DNA of 64,000 bases from positions 1 to 64,000 of IMG/VR virus record IMGVR_UViG_3300009537_002640. The stretch is one strand, 5' to 3'. The notes under the pieces are model-generated. The model saw only the letters and a list, made by a program, of their open reading frames with translations. It was not told where the DNA came from and made no database searches. Position numbers and translations under genes: made by a program. Shown in pieces: positions 25,681-33,655 of the stretch (positions are counted from its first letter, which is position 1; every line of letters begins with the position of its first letter). Origin of the DNA: a virus.

Positions 25681-27099
25681 CTATAAGATGTCAAATCCCG
25701 CTTCATCAAATACAAATGCTACCGGGTCTGCATCATCACCATAAGTTTTAAGTTCGACTGGTCCTCCCCATAGTTCATATATATATCCCATGGTTTTCTC
25801 AGTATACTTCTCATCTAAAGGGCCAAAGTCGTCTGAATGTTGGAGCATTAATATATCTCCATCTACCTGATTTACTGTCACAAGAGGTGCTCCATAATTA
25901 ATGGTGGGGCGAATTATATTTTCGATAATCTTATCTAACTCTCTATCTTTCAATTCAATAATACCGTACTCTTCGGGCAAATCATCTTCGTCCATACCTG
26001 GTTCTCGTTCATGTCTATATCCATAGTTGAACAAGCCCAGACTTGTAGCTAACTCAGGTGTTAGATAGTTACGTAAGAACGATGCGTCATCTTCTTCAGC
26101 CGCGACCTCTATTACCTTTTGTATGCCAGTGATATCTGATTCACCATCTTTGTACTTCTTATCCCACCTCTCTCGAATATCAGTAAACACTTTGAACCCT
26201 AAATAGTAAGGATTGATTCGGAAAGGGTGTCCTGGACTTACCACTGAAGCGTGGCACTTACAAAACTCTAAATGTTCCTCCTCACTTGTTTCATGATACT
26301 TAAACATTAGCTCCGCATGCCAAAAGGAAGCAAAGCCTTCATTCATAATCTTGGTCATAACAATGGGATAGAAGTAGTACGACTCTTCTCGTATAATACC
26401 AAGTATATCCTTCTCCCATTCTTCTAACGGAGCATAATTAGTAAGAAACCAAAGCAGGTCTCGCTCAGGATGCGGAGGTAGCTTTTCACCTTCCACCCGA
26501 TATCTTATGCTTCTCTTATTATTGTTGATATTTAGTAGATCGTCGAACTCATCCCTATGTACTTTTTCTTCTATTATGTGCTTATCAGGATAGCGTTTTC
26601 TATATACGCCTTTATGCCAATCTATGTGATTATCTAAAGCAAAACCTATATCCATTAGGTGTTCTACTTTCTCTAACCCATATTGCTCTACATAATCATC
26701 AACTCTAGCTGCTCTTTCTGCAGCTCTATAAATCATATTTCGGTCTGAACCCTTAAACATATGATTGTGCTTAAAAAAATGCACATGCCCAAAGACATGT
26801 GCTGCGACCATGATGTTAATTACATCCAAATTTGTATTCAAAAGGAAAGCATAAGATGGGTCATTATTGAATACAATCTCATACACTTTTGATAGCCCCA
26901 TCTCACCATATATCTTTTGGTGGTCATAGGAGCGACCGTATGACCAGTGGCGCGCTCTAACTGGTAAGCCATATGAACAAGCCTCCAGCATGATGTCTCT
27001 ATTAACATATTCAAAGATAGTAGGGAAGAAATCTAATCCCTCTTTACGGGCTAGCTCTTCCATGTCTTTGATTGCTTTAAATACGTATTCTTGGCCCAT
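25681..27099 (-). CDS. spoVR: SpoVR-family protein
   Basis: SpoVR/YcgB proteins are soluble. In bacteria their genes often lie with prkA and yeaH and are linked to starvation, stress and spore-cortex phenotypes; their biochemistry is unresolved. The 472-residue protein shows SpoVR landmarks: HWSYGRSYDHQK, SYAFLLNTN, VAAHVFGHVHFFKHN, HIDWHKGVYRKRYP, NEGFASFWHAELM and SPGHPFRINPYYLGF. The frame opens at 27150, but ATG 27099 has AAGGA upstream and avoids overlap with the previous gene. The many His and acidic residues suggest a metal site. It is the third member of the PrkA-YeaH-SpoVR set here. Confidence 0.92.
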   Translation of the reverse strand: MGQEYVFKAIKDMEELARKEGLDFFPTIFEYVNRDIMLEACSYGLPVRARHWSYGRSYDHQKIYGEMGLSKVYEIVFNNDPSYAFLLNTNLDVINIMVAAHVFGHVHFFKHNHMFKGSDRNMIYRAAERAARVDDYVEQYGLEKVEHLMDIGFALDNHIDWHKGVYRKRYPDKHIIEEKVHRDEFDDLLNINNNKRSIRYRVEGEKLPPHPERDLLWFLTNYAPLEEWEKDILGIIREESYYFYPIVMTKIMNEGFASFWHAELMFKYHETSEEEHLEFCKCHASVVSPGHPFRINPYYLGFKVFTDIRERWDKKYKDGESDITGIQKVIEVAAEEDDASFLRNYLTPELATSLGLFNYGYRHEREPGMDEDDLPEEYGIIELKDRELDKIIENIIRPTINYGAPLVTVNQVDGDILMLQHSDDFGPLDEKYTEKTMGYIYELWGGPVELKTYGDDADPVAFVFDEAGFDIL

Positions 27100-27110
27100 A
27101 ATAAATATCC

Positions 27111-27545
27111 TTACACAAGCATTGTGCCTGCCATAGTTACTGTTTTCCAATCGTGATTTAACAACTCTCGTATAGCTGGTTTATCCACTCTCTGATACTC
27201 ATCAATTAGCAGGTGTATATCTCTTGTTCTAATCCCATCAAAGCATCTATCATACATAGAGGTTGCTGCTGTCACACGCATTCTATCCACCCCTGTTCTA
27301 TTAACAAAAGCTTTGACATATTTTTGGGTGGGAACTACCACCATAAAATACTCATTGCGTGAATCAAATATATAAGCAAGTTTGCCCAGCATATTAGTTT
27401 TGCCTGACTGCCGAGGTACAGTACTAACAAAAGCACCATATTCTTGCCACCAAATATCTATCGCGGATGTATACTTTTTGATAGAGGGTAGATAAATATC
27501 ATGATGATATTTCCATCTATACAGCTCTAAATCCATATAGTTCAT
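27111..27545 (-). CDS. Small P-loop ATPase, terminase-ATPase-like
   Basis: The 144-residue protein has Walker A within STVPRQSGKTNML near residue 45, a VVVPTQKYVKAF strand and Walker B HLLIDEYQRV near 113, followed by VTMAGTML. This order (PRQSGKT, strand, LLIDE) resembles the N-terminal ATPase half of large terminase subunits, but no nuclease domain follows. It begins with an ATGA-type overlap with the yeaH stop and lies between yeaH and spoVR, where bacterial operons have nothing. It could be a truncated terminase-like gene or a dedicated small ATPase. Function unknown. Confidence 0.7.
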   Translation of the reverse strand: MNYMDLELYRWKYHHDIYLPSIKKYTSAIDIWWQEYGAFVSTVPRQSGKTNMLGKLAYIFDSRNEYFMVVVPTQKYVKAFVNRTGVDRMRVTAATSMYDRCFDGIRTRDIHLLIDEYQRVDKPAIRELLNHDWKTVTMAGTMLV

Positions 27546-28717
27546 TCTTCCTTACCCTCGATTCCTAAGAACTGTTTCAAACAAGTATAAATGTCTTCTT
27601 TCTGCTCAATAGCTGCTGTAAGAAAACGCGGATGGTCTATACTCTTCTCAAACTCTTGATGAAGGGTAGACCATCTAAACCCACTGCCCCCATAGTTGTA
27701 AAAGCTATCAGTATTAATTTCTCCGTACCCCACCGCACTGCACAGTTCTAGCAACTCTTTTACCAGCTCAACGCACTTCTCATTATCAGATGGCCAGTTG
27801 TCCCCATCACTAAAAGAGAATACGTAATTGTTCCATTGAGCAGGGGGATGATTAGCCTCTATATGCTCTAAGGCCAGCTTGAATGCTGAGCTACACATCG
27901 TTCCACCAGAGTTAGATATCTTGAAGAAGTTCTCTTCAGGAACCACAGCAGCTCTGGTATCGTGAGCAATAAAGATTAACTCTACGAAGTTATACTTGGT
28001 CTTACAAAAGTGCGCCAACCAAAAGAAGAATGATTTAGCTATGTACTTCTTATCGTCATCCATACTGCCTGAGCGGTCCATTAGGAAATACACAGCGGCA
28101 TTGGAGTGATATTCTTTCTCTAAGTCCCATATCTTGTAACGTAAATCTTCTGGGCGGATGTTCTTAATTTCCGCCTTGCCCTTTTTAGCATTACGCTTCA
28201 TGTTCTCGAAGATGGTGCGCTTCTTGTCTACGTTAGACAATGGGCCAACTTCTGCCAAGTCAGTGAACTTAATGTTCTCTGTCTCAATCTCTACTGCACT
28301 ATCCTTAGCCTCAAGCCAGGGCAAGTCAAGGTCTTCTAGCATCATCTGTATGATTTCAGCTAGCTCTACTTCTTCCTCGTAGATTTCATCACCAGCCTGA
28401 TCATCTGCCTGATTGCCAGTGCCTTTACCCTTACGCCCTGTGCCATCATGAGCAATCATATCTCCGGGCTTAGCATCGCCTTCGCCTTGGCCTACACCCT
28501 CTTTATTCTTATCATCAGCGTGCTTAAACCTATACGTATCTAGAAACTTGATAGGAATCTTAACCTTCCTCTTTCCATCAGAGGAGATAATGCTGGCATC
28601 ACTAACCAAATCCTTCAGATTCTCTCGTATGGCCTTTTTAACACGCTGGGAGTGTCGTGCAGAGTCACGCTTGCCGCGTTTACGCATTCCCCAGATATCT
28701 AGTAAGCTATCGCTCAT
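27542..28717 (-). CDS. yeaH: YeaH/UPF0229 (DUF444) von Willebrand A-domain protein
   Basis: The 391-residue product has a charged N-terminus (about 1-130), including a Gly/Asp-rich low-complexity stretch typical of the family (GKGTGNQADDQAGDE). A VWA-like domain follows with the MIDAS motif DRSGSMDDDKK near 214, a conserved Thr in SGGTMCSSAFK and the Asp in FSFSDGDNW. In enterobacteria YeaH is the partner of the kinase YeaG/PrkA. Here it follows prkA by seven bases, supporting the same partnership. Confidence 0.92.
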   Translation of the reverse strand: MSDSLLDIWGMRKRGKRDSARHSQRVKKAIRENLKDLVSDASIISSDGKRKVKIPIKFLDTYRFKHADDKNKEGVGQGEGDAKPGDMIAHDGTGRKGKGTGNQADDQAGDEIYEEEVELAEIIQMMLEDLDLPWLEAKDSAVEIETENIKFTDLAEVGPLSNVDKKRTIFENMKRNAKKGKAEIKNIRPEDLRYKIWDLEKEYHSNAAVYFLMDRSGSMDDDKKYIAKSFFFWLAHFCKTKYNFVELIFIAHDTRAAVVPEENFFKISNSGGTMCSSAFKLALEHIEANHPPAQWNNYVFSFSDGDNWPSDNEKCVELVKELLELCSAVGYGEINTDSFYNYGGSGFRWSTLHQEFEKSIDHPRFLTAAIEQKEDIYTCLKQFLGIEGKEE

Positions 28718-28724
28718 TTTAACC

Positions 28725-30719
28725 TCATGTGGTTTTAGACATTAGTGAGTTCACATATCGTAGCAATTGATTTGCTGAATCGACATTATACCCATACTTA
28801 TCAACCAACGTCTCGATAACCTGATTGATTTTCTTCAACGCCTCAGGGTCAGGATTACGTGAGCTAACGGTCAGACGAATGATATCTGCACGCTCGTCGA
28901 ACAGCTGCTTCTCAAGAGCCTCTTTCAATTTAGCATGACTCTGATAGTCAAACTCAACACCATCGCTTCTACGCTGAAGTACCTTACGAAGTGCTTCCTG
29001 CCTAAAACTATCCTTAGTAGCATCACTGATTCCTACCTTCTCTTCGATACTTCTCATTAGCCCATGGTCTGGTTCGTGGTGCTCACCAAACTCATCAACC
29101 AAATCTGTATCATCTAGATAGGCAGCTACGTTATCTACGTAGTTGTTCAACAGGTTGTTGATTTCCTTATCGAAGTTGACAAAGAATGCCTTCTGAACTT
29201 CGGTCTTAGCCATCTTGGTATATTCCTCAATGACAGTCATGATAATCTCATCAAAGCGTTCGAGGTCTTCCTTACCAAACTTGGCACTGCTCTCAAAGTT
29301 TTCCTTAATAGACCTCAGTACATCAATAGGAGTTATGCAACGCAAGTTGTGCTTACTGAAGCAATCTGCAATACAGTTAAAGATGTAACGTGGACTCACT
29401 CCATCCATACCCTCTCTATCTGCCTCTTCCTTAATGTCCTTCAAGTCTTCCTTAGTGAAGCCATCGACATCGCTACTGTTATATAGATGTAGTTTCTTTA
29501 GTAGAGTAAGATTCTGGTCCTTACCTGGCTCTAGACGACTCATAACTGCAAACATAGATGCTACCTTAAGAGTAAGTGGAGCAACATGTACATCACCGAA
29601 ATCGGCTTCAGCAACCAGCTTCTTGTAAATCTTCTCTTCTTCATCTAAGATTAAGTTATACGGAGCCTTCACAACAATGATACGGTCATGCAACGCTTCC
29701 ATCTTAGTGTCCGCCAAGAAACGAGTATATTCGGTTTCATTGGTGTGCGCAAGAATAAACTCATCAGCGTAAATAAGTGGGAAACGCTCAGTTTTAATGG
29801 TCTTTTCTTGTGCTAAGGTTAGTAGTACATGAAGAAACTTAGGGTCAACCTTTAGCATTTCTATCATTTCCATAATGCCACGGTTTGCTACGTTTAATTC
29901 GCCATCAAACTTGTAAGCACGGGGGTCTGATTCAACACCAAACTCGCCTAACTTACTAAAGTCTACAGAGCCTACAAGCTCGGTAATAGATTGGTTCTTA
30001 GTATCGCCTGGTAAGAATGTACCTATGCCGATACGATTGGTTTCTGAAATGAACAGGCGTTTCACTGGCAACTTTAGCCATTCGCCATTATATTTATGGT
30101 CTAGTAGGTGTTGCACTGGCGGGGATAGTCTTGCTAACGGGTCAATCTTAATGCCGTACTTTTCTCGAAACATTGGTCGTAGGTCGACCGGAACAGCATT
30201 AAGTGGATTCTCGTGCATTGGAGAATCTGTAAGGGCATAAATCGCACCTTCTTTAGTGCGAGACCACGCTTCAAGCCCGTGCTTTAGAAGTGTAGCCATT
30301 TGACTCTTACCAGAGCTTGTTGGCCCGTACAGTAGCAAAATACGACGGCCAACTTGAGAGCCACTGGCTGCAGCCTTTAGGTACTTCACTACCTTATGAA
30401 TCATGTTATCAACGCCAAACAACTCCTGGTTAAAAAACTTGTACCTGGGAATCGTTTGTGTTTTGTCTTCCTCATCGTAGTCCACACCTGCACTGAGTAT
30501 CATATCTAATACTCGGGAATGGGCTAACTGAGCAAGTTTAGGGTTTTCTTGAACCAAAGGAATGAATTCTTCCAGGGTACCTTCCCACTCATGAGTATCC
30601 TGTTTCCTGCTAAACTCGGCGATATCTTTAAAGATATCTTGTTTAGTTCCTTGTCCCTCTAATGTCTTTTCATCGGACATAGTATTACCTCCACTGTTAA
30701 GAACCTTGCTTCTTGACAT
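28725..30719 (-). CDS. prkA: PrkA-family serine protein kinase / AAA+ protein (YeaG-like)
   Basis: PrkA proteins combine an AAA+ ATPase core with a C-terminal kinase-like domain. In bacteria they act in sporulation and nutrient stress. The 664-residue protein has an N-terminal EWEGTLEEFIPLV, Walker A YGPTSSGKSQM near 133 and the PrkA landmarks SPMHENPLNAVP, NRGIMEMIEMLK and DEFILAHTNETEY. Two starts are credible, each with its own Shine-Dalgarno: ATG 30719 with GGAGGATCAAT, and ATG 30680 with GGAGGTAATACT giving a protein 13 residues shorter. A sigma70-like promoter lies immediately upstream. It is the first gene of the unit that continues through yeaH, spoVR, the SLOG protein and the c-di-AMP synthase. 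Confidence 0.93.
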   Translation of the reverse strand: MSRSKVLNSGGNTMSDEKTLEGQGTKQDIFKDIAEFSRKQDTHEWEGTLEEFIPLVQENPKLAQLAHSRVLDMILSAGVDYDEEDKTQTIPRYKFFNQELFGVDNMIHKVVKYLKAAASGSQVGRRILLLYGPTSSGKSQMATLLKHGLEAWSRTKEGAIYALTDSPMHENPLNAVPVDLRPMFREKYGIKIDPLARLSPPVQHLLDHKYNGEWLKLPVKRLFISETNRIGIGTFLPGDTKNQSITELVGSVDFSKLGEFGVESDPRAYKFDGELNVANRGIMEMIEMLKVDPKFLHVLLTLAQEKTIKTERFPLIYADEFILAHTNETEYTRFLADTKMEALHDRIIVVKAPYNLILDEEEKIYKKLVAEADFGDVHVAPLTLKVASMFAVMSRLEPGKDQNLTLLKKLHLYNSSDVDGFTKEDLKDIKEEADREGMDGVSPRYIFNCIADCFSKHNLRCITPIDVLRSIKENFESSAKFGKEDLERFDEIIMTVIEEYTKMAKTEVQKAFFVNFDKEINNLLNNYVDNVAAYLDDTDLVDEFGEHHEPDHGLMRSIEEKVGISDATKDSFRQEALRKVLQRRSDGVEFDYQSHAKLKEALEKQLFDERADIIRLTVSSRNPDPEALKKINQVIETLVDKYGYNVDSANQLLRYVNSLMSKTT

Positions 30720-30751
30720 ATTGATCCTCCGTCTAAATTGGGTATATGTAT

Positions 30752-30780
30752 ATTATACACCAACTTTTTGGCACTCTTAA
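30752..30780 (-). promoter_or_regulatory. Sigma70-like promoter, copy 2, upstream of prkA
   Basis: On the minus strand TTAAGA (30780-30775), a 17-base spacer and TATAAT (30757-30752). The string GTGTATAATATACATAT (30760-30744) is identical to that at 20329-20313. The transcript would start about 25 bases before the first prkA ATG and would include its GGAGG. Confidence 0.72.
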
Positions 30781-31041
30781 CTATTTTTCGCCATATAAAT
30801 CTAAGAAATGCTTATCTTTTCCCTGGCCCATTTCTTTCCTAATGCGGTCAGCATCAGGTGCTATTTTCTGATTGTACAAATCTTTAGCACTTAGCCATGT
30901 TCTATTATTCCACGCAGATAAAAGCTTTTTAAACTCTGTGCATTCGCATTCTGGACATGTAATTTCCGGAGGATCCTTACCACGCTGGAACTTCTCTAAC
31001 ACGAGTTCACATTTTTGACACTGGAAATTAAATAACGGCAT
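30781..31041 (-). CDS. FmdB-type zinc-ribbon protein
   Basis: The 86-residue protein starts MPLFNFQCQKCELVLEKF and continues to ITCPECECTEFKKLL, the CxxC...CxxC pattern of the FmdB/CxxC_CxxC_SSSS regulatory ribbon family. The C-terminus is a charged helix. A strong GGAG precedes the ATG, two bases after the HAD phosphatase gene. Its TAG stop abuts the prkA promoter. It may bind nucleic acid or RNA polymerase, but that is inference. Confidence 0.8.
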   Translation of the reverse strand: MPLFNFQCQKCELVLEKFQRGKDPPEITCPECECTEFKKLLSAWNNRTWLSAKDLYNQKIAPDADRIRKEMGQGKDKHFLDLYGEK

Positions 31042-31042
31042 A

Positions 31043-31915
31043 TTACTCCTCTCCTAATAATCCCTTGATGACTTTCTCGGTGTCTGCTGGGCACGATACC
31101 TCTACGCATTCAATGCCCAGCTGCTTCACCGAATAATCATTCCCGCCAGGAAATAGAGCATCAGCCACAAAAAGAACCTGCTCGGGTAGTGTCTTGAGCT
31201 TTACATGCCTCCACTCATCCCAATCAAGAAACTTCTGCATCCCGTAAGCCTTATCTCTTCCCTTAAGGGTCACATCAATGGAGCTTGACCCGCCGACAGT
31301 AATTTCGTACTTGTCTTCTTGGCCAGCCTCTTTTAACAATCTCTTCATTTCTTTTGCCACCTCTAATCGTTTCTTTTGGTCAGGGTCCCAAGGCTTTTTG
31401 ATTTCCAAGGGCGCCTGTTGACCAAAAAAGGAAAAGGTAACCTGGCTATCTCTATCCTCGGCTACCTCTCCATATGAGCCAATAAGTGGCAATATGTTAA
31501 CGTTCTCACAGGCTTCATAAAATGTATTGTATATCTCGGTTTTCTCTCGTAAAACCAGAGCTTCTTTATACGCACACTTCCATCCTCCAGAACGGTCATA
31601 AAAGTAAAGCTGGGAGCCCGAGGCAGGCATCAAGAATGTTCGAGCCAAAATAGATTCTGCCCATACTTCTCTACCCCAAGCATCATTGTTTTCAACATGT
31701 TCCCAGAATGGCTCCAGAAACTGTTTTTCAAATTGTTCATAGGCACAACCAGAGATAATACCCAGTGAATAGTTCCACTCAGTAATATCCCCATTTTCAT
31801 CTAACTTACCATCACATAGCATAGCATGAAGCAGACGAGTCATCTCCTCGCTGATGTTAGTTTTACTTTCGCTTAGAGTGTCGTCCAAGTCAAACACTAT
31901 CATGTTTTTTTGCAT
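31043..31915 (-). CDS. HAD-superfamily IIB phosphatase, eukaryotic-type phosphomannomutase-like
   Basis: The HAD motif I is IVFDLDDTLSES (residues 6-17). The cap region carries GGSSSIDVTLKGRDKAYGM, like the PMM signature GG..S.DV...G.DK. Motif IV reads ADALFPGGNDYSV near 255, matching the eukaryotic PMM FGDKTxPGGNDxEI. The 290-residue length is a little above PMM (about 250). In a phage full of sugar-nucleotide genes, mannose-6-P/mannose-1-P interconversion is plausible. The D-to-A change in motif IV (ADALFPGGND versus GDKTxPGGND) leaves the metal-binding Asp at the end. Substrate unproven. Confidence 0.78.
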   Translation of the reverse strand: MQKNMIVFDLDDTLSESKTNISEEMTRLLHAMLCDGKLDENGDITEWNYSLGIISGCAYEQFEKQFLEPFWEHVENNDAWGREVWAESILARTFLMPASGSQLYFYDRSGGWKCAYKEALVLREKTEIYNTFYEACENVNILPLIGSYGEVAEDRDSQVTFSFFGQQAPLEIKKPWDPDQKKRLEVAKEMKRLLKEAGQEDKYEITVGGSSSIDVTLKGRDKAYGMQKFLDWDEWRHVKLKTLPEQVLFVADALFPGGNDYSVKQLGIECVEVSCPADTEKVIKGLLGEE

Positions 31916-32084
31916 TTTCCCTCACCGTTTCCATTAATCTACTATGCATTGTGTGTACACCATTCCACTCTTCCTCTGTCCAATCCAGAGTGCAGGGCTT
32001 AGTATAGTTAGGCTCAAACCACTGCAAGACATTACCATTGTCACCCAATAGATTTGCATATATCCATAATACATCCTTACTCAT
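31890..32084 (-). CDS. Hypothetical small protein
   Basis: The 64-residue protein has aromatic-rich composition (VLWIYANLLGDNG, QWFEPNYTKPCTLDWTEEEW). It overlaps the HAD gene start by 26 bases and the preceding small gene by 8, typical of phage packing. No family recognised. Confidence 0.7.
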   Translation of the reverse strand: MSKDVLWIYANLLGDNGNVLQWFEPNYTKPCTLDWTEEEWNGVHTMHSRLMETVRENAKKHDSV

Positions 32085-32286
32085 CTTTATTACTCTTGGA
32101 TGCTACTACCATCACATCTCTACCACTAATCGATATAATATCCTGAAAGCTCCTAGATGATAAGACATGGCGCTTAAACTTAGGGTCAGTAATCTCCATC
32201 ACCAAGCGTACCACACCAGTTTCTTCATCTTGCTCTACTCGGATTACTTTTCCGACCGGCTTAGATTCCAAGGTCATCGTCATCAT
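32077..32286 (-). CDS. Hypothetical small beta-rich protein
   Basis: The 69-residue protein is predicted beta-rich (VGKVIRVEQDEETGVVRLVME), ending in a lysine-rich tail. ATG 32286 lies inside the end of the DnaB-like helicase gene. Several in-frame ATG codons follow, so the exact start is uncertain. No family recognised. Confidence 0.7.
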   Translation of the reverse strand: MMTMTLESKPVGKVIRVEQDEETGVVRLVMEITDPKFKRHVLSSRSFQDIISISGRDVMVVASKSNKDE

Positions 32287-33655
32287 CCCCTGCGAATGTC
32301 TCGTCTACCATATCAATAAGCTTCATTCGCGGGAAGTCCTTACTCAATACAAATGAACCCTTTTCGCCATCTCGCATCTTAATAATGTAGATGGGCATGT
32401 CGGCTCTTGCGTACTCATCATCACGACAGCCTATTTGAATAATGATATTTGCATTGTTGGTAACCATGTCCGAACGTGCAAGGCGGTCAGTAGAGTAGTG
32501 TTGTTTATTCGGGTCTTTTGGTCTGTTAACCTGAGAGCCTGTGATTACTGGTATGTTGTATACACGAGCAAACTCGTGCAAGTCTGCGGCAATCTTACCG
32601 AGTGCCAACCAGTCTGAATCCCCTGGCTCGTTAGGTGCCATAATACCAATGTAGTCTATGATAACCAAGTCTGGTTTAAACTTGGTCTCGCACAGTTCAA
32701 CAAACTTAAGCTCAATCTCTCTGGTAGTTGCGCCCTTTGGCATATCTACAATGTGAAAATTGTAAGGATATTCCATCTGGAACTTTAGTACTTCAAAATA
32801 CTTATCCTTCTCTTCCTCGGACAACTTACCATCCCTTATATAGTTGTAGATAAGACCACCCATACAGGAGTCAATACGTCGCTCCATAGAAGACTTAGGC
32901 ATCTCTAGAGAGAAGTACAGAACATTGTGTCCTTTGTTTAAAGCTGCCGCTACACCTTGGAATGGGTCATTTCTATTGAGATATGCATTGACACCTATGT
33001 TGTGCATAACAACAGATTTACCTGTTCCTGTCGCGCCTGCTACAATCATAAGCTCACCAGGATGGAGCCCGTTTGTAATCCTATCAAACTCAGTGAACCC
33101 TGTTAAGATGCCTCTGGCCATATCGGGGTTAGCTTCTAGTTCTCGATAGTAATCCTCTCTTGTCTGGGCACTTTCGCTGAGTGAACCCTCTTCATAAGTT
33201 TCTCTCTTATAAATAGAGTCTATGTCTACTACAGCTTCTCGCACAAGGCGATTCACCTTATCCAATGCATCCTCTTGTCCGCTCTTGATTATGTCCCTGG
33301 AATCTTTGATGAGCGACTTGTGCAGAATCTTGTTATATCTGACACGAAACTTGTCCAAAATCCAAGTGAACTCCCGGTTATCTATCTCCGTCGCTGCTAT
33401 CTGATCGTACAAACCCACCACATCATCGTCCAAGTCAGTATCTAGTTTAGATGCGTACTCAGCTATGATGTCTCGTGTTGGAATGGATTTGTACTTGGGA
33501 TTCTCAAAATGCTCCATAATGGTTTTATAGAGCCATCGGTACTGAGGCGCGAAATACTCTTCGGTAATGGAACTTGTGCTCAACTCCATTGCGATTGTTT
33601 TGTCTTTTAAAGCATAAGCAATGATTTTTTGATCAAGCGTTATTTCCTGAGTCAT
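32261..33655 (-). CDS. dnaB: DnaB-like replicative helicase
   Basis: The hexameric 5'-3' helicase unwinds DNA at the fork. The 464-residue protein has a DnaB N-terminal helical domain (DQKIIAYALKDKTIAM, YFAPQYRWLYKTIM), a linker, then a RecA-like core. Walker A is GATGTGKS near 208, followed by VLYFSLEMPKSSMERRID, Walker B LVIIDYIGIMAP near 331, and VITGSQVNRP (sensor, Gln) and IIIQIGCR. The C-terminus is very acidic (DETFAGDDDDDLGI). It overlaps the loader gene by 23 bases, a coupling seen in phage helicase/loader pairs. Confidence 0.95.
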   Translation of the reverse strand: MTQEITLDQKIIAYALKDKTIAMELSTSSITEEYFAPQYRWLYKTIMEHFENPKYKSIPTRDIIAEYASKLDTDLDDDVVGLYDQIAATEIDNREFTWILDKFRVRYNKILHKSLIKDSRDIIKSGQEDALDKVNRLVREAVVDIDSIYKRETYEEGSLSESAQTREDYYRELEANPDMARGILTGFTEFDRITNGLHPGELMIVAGATGTGKSVVMHNIGVNAYLNRNDPFQGVAAALNKGHNVLYFSLEMPKSSMERRIDSCMGGLIYNYIRDGKLSEEEKDKYFEVLKFQMEYPYNFHIVDMPKGATTREIELKFVELCETKFKPDLVIIDYIGIMAPNEPGDSDWLALGKIAADLHEFARVYNIPVITGSQVNRPKDPNKQHYSTDRLARSDMVTNNANIIIQIGCRDDEYARADMPIYIIKMRDGEKGSFVLSKDFPRMKLIDMVDETFAGDDDDDLGI

